DNA of 64,000 bases from Ruegeria arenilitoris (lineage in GTDB: Bacteria; Pseudomonadota; Alphaproteobacteria; Rhodobacterales; Rhodobacteraceae): NCBI RefSeq assembly GCF_013035425.1, contig NZ_WQHX01000008.1, positions 1 to 64,000 on the forward strand, given 5' to 3'. The notes under the pieces are model-generated. The model was not told the DNA's origin and ran no database searches. It saw nothing but the letters and a program-made list of their open reading frames with translations. Position numbers and translations under genes: made by a program. Shown here in pieces: positions 24,264 through 32,185 of the stretch; positions within the stretch are counted from its first letter, which is position 1, and each line of letters begins with the position of its first letter.

Positions 24264-25115
24264 ATGATCGCGCAGTCCGTCGACAAAAAATCCCGGCTAG
24301 CTCTCATTTCTGCTTTTGATCCAGAAATTGAGGTGCTCCGCAGTAGGCTGGAAAATCCAAGTTCACTGAATATCTTAAATCGGGAGTTTTTGATCGGGGA
24401 ACTACTCGGTAAGCCGGTTATCGTGTTTTCCTCGGGTGTCTCGATGGTCAACGCTGCAATGACCACCCAACTTGCGATCGATAATTTTGACATCACTGGA
24501 ATAATCGTTTCCGGCGTTGCAGGTGGGGCTGACCCTAATCTTACGATCGGTGACATCTCTATTCCCACTCGCTGGGGACAATACATGGAGATGGCTTTCG
24601 CCCGAAAAACAGAAAATGGGTTCGAACTACCTACTTTTTTATCCTCGCAGTTTCCAAGGTTTGGGATGATGCATACTATCAACGTCGGCACGTTCGAGGA
24701 ACTTGCGGGTCATGGAAAAAGTCGATTTTGGTTTCCGGCCGATGCCAAATATCTTGAGGTTGCAGAACGAGCTTCAAAGAAAGTCAAACTGACTGCCGTC
24801 AGCGCTGAAGGTCTCAAGCTTGATCATTTTCCAGAGGTCCATATCGGGGGCGGTGGTGTCACCGGAACCGCATTCGTTGACAATGCTGAATTTAGAGAAT
24901 GGGCCCATAATTCCTTTGACGCTCGTGTTCTGGACATGGAGTCTGCGGCAATCGCCCAAGTAGCAGATGCAAATGAGATCCCTTTTTTAGCATTTCGAGC
25001 ATTGTCTGATTTGGCAGGCGGTGAAAGCGGGCATAACCAATTTGACATATTCATGTCGTTAGCGGGAACCAATCTCGCAAACCTGATCGAAGCTTTCATT
25101 TCCGAGCTGGACTGA
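24264..25115 (+). CDS. MTA/SAH-nucleosidase-like phosphorylase-superfamily protein
   Basis: A 283-residue protein of the purine nucleoside phosphorylase/uridine phosphorylase fold. It has SGVSMVNAAM and GVAGGADP near the N-terminus and the nucleoside-binding VLDMESAAIAQVA and RALSDLAGG near the C-terminus, the arrangement of 5'-methylthioadenosine/S-adenosylhomocysteine nucleosidases. At 283 residues it is longer than standard MTA/SAH nucleosidase (about 230), with an insertion around 115-170, so the substrate may differ. No signal peptide is seen. GGAGGT lies before the ATG. Confidence 0.8.
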   Translation: MIAQSVDKKSRLALISAFDPEIEVLRSRLENPSSLNILNREFLIGELLGKPVIVFSSGVSMVNAAMTTQLAIDNFDITGIIVSGVAGGADPNLTIGDISIPTRWGQYMEMAFARKTENGFELPTFLSSQFPRFGMMHTINVGTFEELAGHGKSRFWFPADAKYLEVAERASKKVKLTAVSAEGLKLDHFPEVHIGGGGVTGTAFVDNAEFREWAHNSFDARVLDMESAAIAQVADANEIPFLAFRALSDLAGGESGHNQFDIFMSLAGTNLANLIEAFISELD

Positions 25116-25341
25116 AACACGCCCTTTACAGGTCTTCCAAGACAGGCGGCCCAAAACTTGCTGCGTCCTAAGACATCAAACCATGACTGAAATCAAATTC
25201 TTGATTGGGCTGCCCGAGGTCACTCTGACAATTTCTTAAGCAACCGAATTCGAACGTTGCGATCATTGCGTTGTATAATTCATTCGATAATATGAATGAA
25301 AAACCGGATTTGGTTTAACATTTTAGAAACGTTGAAATTGG

Positions 25342-25863
25342 GTGTCTGAAACAGTGTCCGCGCTCACAACAAGGCGAGCTTTTTTATTAAGTGCTCCGAC
25401 TGCTTTTGTCGGCATACGCTCGGTGTTAGCTTCAGATCTGCCGCACGAAATTAGGTGGAAAGACCTGGTTCCCTTAAAGGCTAGAGGAGCGTCCTACGAC
25501 CGGCAGGCATTATCCCACTCTTCGCTGCCCAGCCGGACGTTCAGCGACCCCCGCCATTATGCAATTGTTCCCGAGCTCAACCACCAAAGAGTGAGATTGC
25601 CGGGTTTTCTTGTCTCTCTCGAATTCGACAAAACACGTGGGACCGAGTTCCTTCTCGTACCGTTTATCGGTGCTTGCATCCACGTGCCGCCACCACCGCC
25701 CAATCAAGTTGTTTACGCAATTTCAAAGCAACCACAAACAATCGAGGGGATGTTTGAACCAGTCTACGCCGTAGGTGTATTGCGCACCGTATTTGCGGAA
25801 ACGGATTTAGCACATTCGTCATATTCAATGCAGGTGGAGGAATTCGAAAAAGTCGAATTCTGA
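25342..25863 (+). CDS. Exported DUF3299 protein
   Basis: A 173-residue protein with a twin-arginine-like signal (TTRRAFLLSAPTAFVG) and the DUF3299 core RVRLPGFLVSLEF, FLLVPFIGACIHVPPPPPNQ. The family is periplasmic, often near ABC exporters or metal-linked genes; its function is unknown. The GTG start at 25342 has no clear ribosome site; a GTG at 25354 is possible. The gene is followed after 27 nt by the metallo-beta-lactamase-fold gene, probably one operon. A TTCATTC/GAATGAA inverted repeat (25279-25300) with TATAAT (25274-25279) lies upstream. Confidence 0.82.
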   Translation: MSETVSALTTRRAFLLSAPTAFVGIRSVLASDLPHEIRWKDLVPLKARGASYDRQALSHSSLPSRTFSDPRHYAIVPELNHQRVRLPGFLVSLEFDKTRGTEFLLVPFIGACIHVPPPPPNQVVYAISKQPQTIEGMFEPVYAVGVLRTVFAETDLAHSSYSMQVEEFEKVEF

Positions 25864-25890
25864 GCCGGCAACAGGGATAAGGAAAAGACA

Positions 25891-27321
25891 ATGATCTTAA
25901 AAAGACTTTGCGCGATGGCATTGGCCGCCTTTCCAACGATTGTTCAGACGCAAACCCCTACGCCTCCACCGGTTGCTGAAACTTCCACGGTCGAGGACAT
26001 GCGTGCTGCTTTGTTCGGTGGAGTTCCCGGCGAAAGGTGGAAGGAAGGGCTTTTGTTCGAGGGTATCTCTCCACACCCTTGGTTGAATTCAGCTTCAAAT
26101 TGGTTCCCAGGAACCGAGGACATTCAACCGAACGAGATGCGCATCATATTCATGGGCACCTCTCCGATTATCCGCCCCGGACAAATGAATACTTCGATCC
26201 TTGTTCAATTAGGTAATGGCGAGAACTATTTGTTCGATGTGGGCGAGGGTTCAGTTGCTAATATCAACGCATCAAACATTGCGTTGAACGAACTCGACAA
26301 GATTTTTATTACCCACTTGCATGTCGATCATTACAACGCGCTACCGTACATATATGTGTTCGGCGGTTGGGCGGGCCGGTGGCACAATCCGCTACGCGTT
26401 TTTGGCCCATCCGGCAGCGCGCCTGAATACGGTCTAGCATCAATGATCGAAGGCATGAAGCAGATGGTGCGGTGGCATACCGATGCGTTCAGCGTTTTTC
26501 CGGTTGGTCAGGGGCACGACATTGAAGTCAACGAGTTCGACTACACAGACGAAGGTGGCGTGATCCTTGATGAGAACGGCGTCAAGGTAATCCATTGGCA
26601 ACGCAGCCACGCCAAGGATGGAGCTTCGGCCTATCGCCTCGATTGGAATGACCTGTGCTTTGTTTGGACAGGCGACGGCCGGCCGAATGAAAGAGACGTC
26701 AAATGGGCCAAGGGTTGCGATGTGTATGTGACGGAAACCCAGACTGAACTTGTTGAAATCAGCGCCGGCGTTCAGGGCGTTCCGCCGTTTCTGGCGCGTT
26801 ACACGATCGATACGCACCACACTCCCGGTTATGCAGCTGGCTATGTTGCAAACCTAATCCAACCCCGCATGTTCATGACGACGCACATGCCGTTTGACCC
26901 TTACTTAAACGAAGAAACTGTTGCTGAGATCCGCGAACACTGGAAAGGTCCCTACCATTTCGGGGCTCCGGACGGAATCGTCGTAAACGTGACAAAGGAC
27001 CAGATTTGGGTACGTGAAGGCATAATTCCGGATTACCCAAACAACCGGGCGCCGCAGTTCAATTTTGACAACAACCAACTAGTTGTACCTGCGCCTCCGA
27101 AATCTCGGGAAGACATTCAGAACGCGGATGTCAGGTCATCCGAGATCGATCCGGATTTATACTACCCAGAAGGTTACAAACCTGAGCTATTGCAGGAATG
27201 GCCGACCGCCGACCGCGACTTGGTTATCGAGCTTGAAGATCTTCCTCCGAGTTTCAGGGATGGCATGGGTGACACATGGGCCAAACGAAAAGCAAATCGT
27301 GCGACATTGGGATTAGAATAA
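25891..27321 (+). CDS. Exported metallo-beta-lactamase-fold hydrolase
   Basis: A 476-residue protein with an N-terminal signal sequence and a metallo-beta-lactamase domain. The metal motif THLHVDHYNALPY supplies H142, H144, D146 and H147, and FVWTGDGRPN and THMPFD supply later ligands. From memory the sequence resembles the large MBL group that includes GntH of guanitoxin biosynthesis; that function is not implied here, since no other guanitoxin-type gene is present. The C-terminal 120 residues are an extension beyond the catalytic fold. An AAGGA site precedes the ATG. Confidence 0.83.
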   Translation: MILKRLCAMALAAFPTIVQTQTPTPPPVAETSTVEDMRAALFGGVPGERWKEGLLFEGISPHPWLNSASNWFPGTEDIQPNEMRIIFMGTSPIIRPGQMNTSILVQLGNGENYLFDVGEGSVANINASNIALNELDKIFITHLHVDHYNALPYIYVFGGWAGRWHNPLRVFGPSGSAPEYGLASMIEGMKQMVRWHTDAFSVFPVGQGHDIEVNEFDYTDEGGVILDENGVKVIHWQRSHAKDGASAYRLDWNDLCFVWTGDGRPNERDVKWAKGCDVYVTETQTELVEISAGVQGVPPFLARYTIDTHHTPGYAAGYVANLIQPRMFMTTHMPFDPYLNEETVAEIREHWKGPYHFGAPDGIVVNVTKDQIWVREGIIPDYPNNRAPQFNFDNNQLVVPAPPKSREDIQNADVRSSEIDPDLYYPEGYKPELLQEWPTADRDLVIELEDLPPSFRDGMGDTWAKRKANRATLGLE

Positions 27322-27334
27322 ACGCGCAAACAGA

Positions 27335-27363
27335 GTCGGCCCGGGTCGTAAGAACCCGCCGAC
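27335..27363. terminator. Bidirectional terminator-like hairpin
   Basis: GTCGGC-CCGGGT (27335-27346) pairs with ACCC-GCCGAC (27354-27363) with a 2-nt bulge, in the 48-bp gap between two convergent genes. Confidence 0.5.
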
Positions 27364-27369
27364 GCCGCT

Positions 27370-28296
27370 TCAGCGCAGATCCTTGATAGATTGTTGCAAT
27401 GCCACTATCAGTTCATCTCGTTTTTGCGACAACTCTGCAGGAGATAATCCGCGGGCCTCGGCCTCAACGCCTTCGACAAGTTTATTGGAAACTTCTTCTG
27501 TTAGATGGACTTCGCCCAAATCGTCCCACCAACCATTGAATGTGTCCGAGAAATGATCGCAGAATGCCTTGAGGCCACCTTCGCCTGCCCCAAGGTTGAA
27601 TAACATCGTTGGCCCCATAGCAGCCCACCTAAGGCCGGGCCCTGCCCAAACGGCTTTGTCGACATCTTCGACAGACGCGACTCCTGAAACTACAAGATTT
27701 ACAGCCTCACGCCAAATTGCGGCTTGCAGACGATTGGCTACGTGACCGGGCACCTCTTTGTTTATCCGAATGGTTGTTTTGCCGACGCTCTTATAGAATT
27801 GTTCTGTCGCATCCACCACGCCACAACCAGTCTTGTCGTTGCCAATTACTTCAACCAAGGGAATCAAATGCGGTGGATTAAACGGGTGGCCCAACACAAA
27901 ACGTCCCGGATCAACCCAACCGGGCTGCATTTGCTTTAGAGTAAGGCCAGAGGCCGAGCTTGCCACAATCGCATCTGGAGAAAGTGCAGGTTCGATGGCA
28001 GAAAAAGTTGCGTGTTTTATCCGCAGTCTTTCGGGCACGCTTTCCTGTACAAACAAGGCCCCATTCACTGCGTCTGCAGCTGATGGATGAAACGAGATAG
28101 CGTCTGGTGTTCCATTTTGCGTAAGTCCCAACTGGGCCATTGCGGGCCATGCGGACTCGATATATGCGCGAACTTTTGCTTCTACACCCGGTTCCGGGTC
28201 ATACATTGCAACTGATCGGCCCGAGGCCAGAAACAAGGCGGCCCAACTGGCACCAATAACACCACCGCCCAAACACGCTGTATGTTGGAATTCCAT
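27370..28296 (-). CDS. 3-hydroxyacyl-CoA dehydrogenase-family enzyme, carnitine 3-dehydrogenase-like
   Basis: A 308-residue NAD-dependent dehydrogenase with Rossmann motif GGGVIGASW at the N-terminus, FVLGHPFNPPHLIPLVEV and VPGHVANRLQAA. The C-terminal GPGLRWAAMGPTMLFNLGAGEGG is characteristic of L-carnitine dehydrogenases. It would oxidise a beta-hydroxy acid to the beta-keto acid used by the cleavage enzyme encoded at 30465. Many carnitine dehydrogenases carry a fused thioesterase domain; this one does not. Last gene of the seven-gene minus-strand operon; its ATG overlaps the previous stop (TGATG). Confidence 0.83.
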   Translation of the reverse strand: MEFQHTACLGGGVIGASWAALFLASGRSVAMYDPEPGVEAKVRAYIESAWPAMAQLGLTQNGTPDAISFHPSAADAVNGALFVQESVPERLRIKHATFSAIEPALSPDAIVASSASGLTLKQMQPGWVDPGRFVLGHPFNPPHLIPLVEVIGNDKTGCGVVDATEQFYKSVGKTTIRINKEVPGHVANRLQAAIWREAVNLVVSGVASVEDVDKAVWAGPGLRWAAMGPTMLFNLGAGEGGLKAFCDHFSDTFNGWWDDLGEVHLTEEVSNKLVEGVEAEARGLSPAELSQKRDELIVALQQSIKDLR

Positions 28297-29036
28297 CAGA
28301 ATAATCCCGGATTTAGTGGCGAGGCCGCCGTCATGCCGCCATCGATTGTAAACAACTGGCCGGTTGCAAATCCGGCCTCATCCGATGCCAGCCAGACCGA
28401 CATATTGGCAATATCCTCGGGGGTGCCAAACCGGCGCGAAGGGTGTCGCGCCAATGCATCACTGCGGGCAACTGCAGGATCGGTCGCCAGATCAAAGCCG
28501 GCATCCAACATGCCCGTTTCAATCCAGCCAGGGCAAATTGCATTGCAGCGGATGTCAGGTCCATGATCAACAGCGATTGATCTTGTCAGCCCGTGCACGA
28601 ATGCCTTGGAGGCATTATAGAGCGCCATTGATGGATCGGCGACATTTCCTGAGATCGAGCCGATATTTACGATCGATCCACCCGACAACATGCGCGGAAT
28701 AAATGCGCGGCAGACATTGAAAACACCCCTGCAATTTACACCGATCACCGCGTCCCAATCAGCATCCGAGCTGTCAGTAACTGTCTTTTCAACTTGAACA
28801 CCCGCGTTGTTAACAAGGATGTCCGTCGTTTTCATATTCGACGCCAGCTTCTGAACCGCCACGGCATCGGTGACGTCAAGTGAATGCCAAACAATATTTG
28901 AAGATAACCCCTCAGGTCTGGGACCGCGCCCACAAGTCGTGACAGCTGCGCCTTCGCTTACAAAAGCATCAACGATTCCCCTTCCAATGCCCTGACGTCC
29001 ACCGGTAACAAATGCATTTTTTCCTACCAGTCTCAT
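28296..29036 (-). CDS. Short-chain dehydrogenase/reductase
   Basis: A 246-residue classical SDR. It has the nucleotide motif TGGRQGIGRG, the structural NNAG (LVNNAGVQ), and the active-site Ser-Tyr-Lys with YNASKAF; it ends with GQLFTIDGG. It oxidises or reduces an alcohol/ketone intermediate of the operon's pathway. The start is the ATG at 29034-29036, which overlaps the aldehyde dehydrogenase stop by one base; the open extension upstream lies inside that gene. A second SDR at 31391 in the same operon shares the general fold but is clearly a different protein. Confidence 0.88.
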   Translation of the reverse strand: MRLVGKNAFVTGGRQGIGRGIVDAFVSEGAAVTTCGRGPRPEGLSSNIVWHSLDVTDAVAVQKLASNMKTTDILVNNAGVQVEKTVTDSSDADWDAVIGVNCRGVFNVCRAFIPRMLSGGSIVNIGSISGNVADPSMALYNASKAFVHGLTRSIAVDHGPDIRCNAICPGWIETGMLDAGFDLATDPAVARSDALARHPSRRFGTPEDIANMSVWLASDEAGFATGQLFTIDGGMTAASPLNPGLF

Positions 29037-30454
29037 CAGTGTGCCACCATTACGTGGCGAACCGAAGTATAGGCATCCAAGGCATATACGGACATGTCGC
29101 ACCCGGTGCCCGAGCCTTTCATCGCGGCCCATGGCATTTCGGCAGCAGGCATCCCGTGCGTGTTCACCCAAGTCATTCCATAACGCAGCTGCGCTGACAT
29201 TTTCATCGCGGTCGAAAGATCTTTAGTCCAGATTGACGAGGCCAAGCCATAACGTCCGGCATTGGCGGTCCGAAGCGCATCTGCGGAATCCGAAAACCGC
29301 GACAAAGTGACGACGGGACCGAACACCTCGCTGCTTGCGATCTCGGCGTCGTTGTCAACATTGGCCACGACTGTTGGCTGATAGAAAAACCCAGGCCCTT
29401 CATCCACTTTTCCGCCAACAGCGATTTCCGCACTGCTGCGCGCCCGGTCGACAAACCCGGCGACGCGATCACGCTGAACCGCAGAGACGACGGGACCCAT
29501 TTCGGCGCCATCCGACCTTGGCGCTCCCACCTTGATCTGGCCGACCTGATCGGCAACCGCAGCAACGACCTTGTCGTAGATACCATTCTGCACCATTAAC
29601 CGACATGGCTGAGCGCAATCCTGACCCGCGTTAAAGAACGAGCCGTAACGGATCATTTCGGCCACTGCGTCGATATCGGCGTCGTCAAACACGATAACCG
29701 GTGCTTTGCCTCCAAGCTCCAGATGCACATGTCGGATCTGGTTGGACGCGGCCCGCATTGCTGCCATACCTGTCGCGGGCGAGCCTGTTACGGAAATCCC
29801 TTCGATACGTGGGTCGTTTATCAGTTTATCCCCGACGGAAGACCCCCTGCCATGTAATATATTCAACACGCCTTTTGGCAGTACGTCGGTCAGCAATTCC
29901 GCCAACCGCAACGTGGCAATCGGTGTGATCTCGGACGGCTTCATAACAATAGTGCAGCCAGCAGCCAGCGGGGCAGCAATTTTCCATGCGGCCATCATTA
30001 ATGGGTAATTCCACGGAGCAATAGAAGCTACCGGACCGATCGGATCCTTGCGGATCATCGAGGTATGGCCAACCGCGTATTCCCCCGCCACCGATCCGTT
30101 CATGGTGCGTGCGGCGCCTGCCATAAACCTGAAAGTATCGATGGTCAGCGGCATCTCTTCGTCCCGGGCCATCGGCCACGGTTTTCCGACGTCGAGGGTC
30201 TCAAGTTCTGACAGTTCCTCGATGTTCTCTTCGATCACGTCGGCAATTGTGTTGAGCAATCCGGCGCGTTCGGCTGGTGTGACGAGGCGATAGGTCTCAA
30301 AGGCCTCATGTGCCGCAACTGTAGCAGCCTCGATCTGCTCAGGTGTGGCCTCAGGAACATGGGCAACTGTTTCACCAGTCGCAGGGTCCAGAATAGGCAA
30401 CGCACTGCCGCCGCCTTCGACCATCTCTCCATTGATCAGCATTTTTGTCTGCAT
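29036..30454 (-). CDS. NAD(P)-dependent aldehyde dehydrogenase (betaine/aminobutyraldehyde type)
   Basis: A 472-residue aldehyde dehydrogenase with the standard fold. General base E246 is in HLELGGKAP and the catalytic cysteine is C280 in FFNAGQDCAQPCR; IAPWNYPLMM forms part of the cofactor site. The sequence around MNGSVAGEYAVGHTSMIRKDPIG recalls gamma-aminobutyraldehyde and betaine aldehyde dehydrogenases, which fits an operon for quaternary or other amines. It starts 10 nt after the beta-keto acid cleavage gene. Confidence 0.9.
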   Translation of the reverse strand: MQTKMLINGEMVEGGGSALPILDPATGETVAHVPEATPEQIEAATVAAHEAFETYRLVTPAERAGLLNTIADVIEENIEELSELETLDVGKPWPMARDEEMPLTIDTFRFMAGAARTMNGSVAGEYAVGHTSMIRKDPIGPVASIAPWNYPLMMAAWKIAAPLAAGCTIVMKPSEITPIATLRLAELLTDVLPKGVLNILHGRGSSVGDKLINDPRIEGISVTGSPATGMAAMRAASNQIRHVHLELGGKAPVIVFDDADIDAVAEMIRYGSFFNAGQDCAQPCRLMVQNGIYDKVVAAVADQVGQIKVGAPRSDGAEMGPVVSAVQRDRVAGFVDRARSSAEIAVGGKVDEGPGFFYQPTVVANVDNDAEIASSEVFGPVVTLSRFSDSADALRTANAGRYGLASSIWTKDLSTAMKMSAQLRYGMTWVNTHGMPAAEMPWAAMKGSGTGCDMSVYALDAYTSVRHVMVAH

Positions 30455-30464
30455 TTTTCCCCCG

Positions 30465-31394
30465 TCAGAAAGCAGTCTGGTCGTTGCCCTTGAGGTCCAA
30501 TCGTTTTCGGGCCTCGTCAGGCGTGGCGACCGTTAGACCAAGATTTTCAATGATCGAACGGATTTTGTGGACCTGGTCAGCGTTGGATTTGGCTTTCTGA
30601 CCTGGCCCAATATACAGGCTGTCTTCCAACCCTACGCGCACGTTACCGCCCAAGATTGCAGCTTGTGTTGTGAAGGCCATCTGGTGGCGACCTGCCGCTA
30701 GCACCGACCACTCATAGCTATCCCCGAAGAGCTTTTCAGCAATGGTGTGCATATGCATCAGGTTATCGGGATCGGCCCCGACACCGCCCAGAATTCCAAA
30801 CACCATCTGGATGAAGAAAGGCGGTTTGACCCATCCTTGATCGACCACCCAAGCCAAGTTGTAAAGGTGGCCCAGATCGTAGCATTCGAACTCGAATTTT
30901 GTGCCATGCCCTTCGCCCAGTTCCTTCATCGCGTATTCGATATCCGAAAAAGTATTGCGAAATATGAAGTCACGCGTCATGTCCAGAAACTGAGGTTCCC
31001 ATTCGTGTTTCCAGTCAGAGTACTTTTGCAACATCGGGAAAATGCCGAAATTCATCGATCCCATGTTCATGCTGGCCATTTCCGGACTCGCTCGTAACGC
31101 GGCGCGCAAACGCTCTTCGCGGGTCATGCCAAGCCCACCTCCGGTTGAAACGTTCATCACTGCGCCAGTCGCCTGTTTGATGCGAGGCAAGAACTGCATG
31201 AAAAGATCTGGGTCAGGATCAGGTTGGCCTGTTTCTGGGTTCCGTGCATGAAGGTGGATGATTGACGCACCAGCTTCGGCCGCGCCAATGCTCGCCTCGG
31301 TGATTTCGTTGGGCGTGATCGGTAGATATTTCGACATGGTCGGCGTGTGTATGCCTCCGGTAGGGGCACAGGTAATGATGATAGGTTTGGTCAT
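30465..31394 (-). CDS. Beta-keto acid cleavage enzyme (BKACE, DUF849)
   Basis: A 309-residue TIM-barrel enzyme of the BKACE family. It has the zinc-binding histidines H47/H49 in HLHARNP and a conserved start, IITCAPTGG. Family members condense a beta-keto acid with acetyl-CoA to give acetoacetate and a new CoA ester. One subgroup acts on 3-dehydrocarnitine. Together with the carnitine-dehydrogenase-like gene in this operon, a dehydrocarnitine-type substrate is the best inference. It overlaps the upstream SDR stop (ATGA). Confidence 0.88.
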   Translation of the reverse strand: MTKPIIITCAPTGGIHTPTMSKYLPITPNEITEASIGAAEAGASIIHLHARNPETGQPDPDPDLFMQFLPRIKQATGAVMNVSTGGGLGMTREERLRAALRASPEMASMNMGSMNFGIFPMLQKYSDWKHEWEPQFLDMTRDFIFRNTFSDIEYAMKELGEGHGTKFEFECYDLGHLYNLAWVVDQGWVKPPFFIQMVFGILGGVGADPDNLMHMHTIAEKLFGDSYEWSVLAAGRHQMAFTTQAAILGGNVRVGLEDSLYIGPGQKAKSNADQVHKIRSIIENLGLTVATPDEARKRLDLKGNDQTAF

Positions 31395-32185
31395 AGCTTC
31401 ATCTGCTGAACTTGCGCGCTCAGCCCTCCATCAAGAACCCATAGTTGACCGCTTGCATATCGCGCCTCATCTGAGGCCAGCCAGTTGACCAGATTAGCTA
31501 TGTCTTCCGGGGTGCCATATGTGCGCATTGGGTGGACATCGCGTACGGCTTTTTGCAATTGGTCAATTGTTTTGCCGTCGCCTCCCGATCCATCACCGGT
31601 AAAAAAACTTTGCAGCATAGGTGTATCGACATAGCCGGGACAGATGGCGTTAACGCGAATACCTTCTGGTCCGTGATCACAAGCCATAGCCCTGGTTAAC
31701 GCATGAACTGCTCCCTTGGTTGCACAATAAGCGGCAAGGCCGGGATCTGCTATGAAGCCATCATAACTGCCAAAGTTAATGATCGAAGCCGACGTCCCTG
31801 AAGACGATGCAATTCGCATAAGTGGCAGCGCGTGCTTCGAAGTAAGAAATGTTCCCGTCACATTTACCGCGAAGGACCGATTCCATTCCTCCAGCGTTGT
31901 CTGCTCGATCGTCTTTTCGATCTCGATCCCCGCAGCGTTAACCAGAATATCCAATTTACCTGAGGCATTGGAAACTTCATCCATCGCCGCGATAGCATCA
32001 TCTTCCTTTGTTACGTCCAACTTGACAAAGACGCTACCATCCTCGTCATGCGAGGCCAAAGATCCTTCTGGCGTCAGATCAGCGGCGTAGACACGAGCAC
32101 CCTCACGCAAAAACCGGGACACTATGGCGCGACCGATACCCCCGCGCCCGCCAGTGACCAGCGCAGTTTTCCCCTTCAGCATCAT
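31391..32185 (-). CDS. Short-chain dehydrogenase/reductase
   Basis: A 264-residue classical SDR with TGGRGGIGRA, LVNAAGIEIEK and active-site YCATKGA, ending GQLWVLDGG. It has a short insertion (FFTGDGSGGDGK) near residue 205 before the C-terminal lobe. It is probably an alcohol dehydrogenase step in the quaternary-amine pathway. Its first ATG overlaps the sulfatase stop by 4 nt and its stop overlaps the cleavage-enzyme start, so the whole operon is coupled. Confidence 0.87.
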   Translation of the reverse strand: MMLKGKTALVTGGRGGIGRAIVSRFLREGARVYAADLTPEGSLASHDEDGSVFVKLDVTKEDDAIAAMDEVSNASGKLDILVNAAGIEIEKTIEQTTLEEWNRSFAVNVTGTFLTSKHALPLMRIASSSGTSASIINFGSYDGFIADPGLAAYCATKGAVHALTRAMACDHGPEGIRVNAICPGYVDTPMLQSFFTGDGSGGDGKTIDQLQKAVRDVHPMRTYGTPEDIANLVNWLASDEARYASGQLWVLDGGLSAQVQQMKL

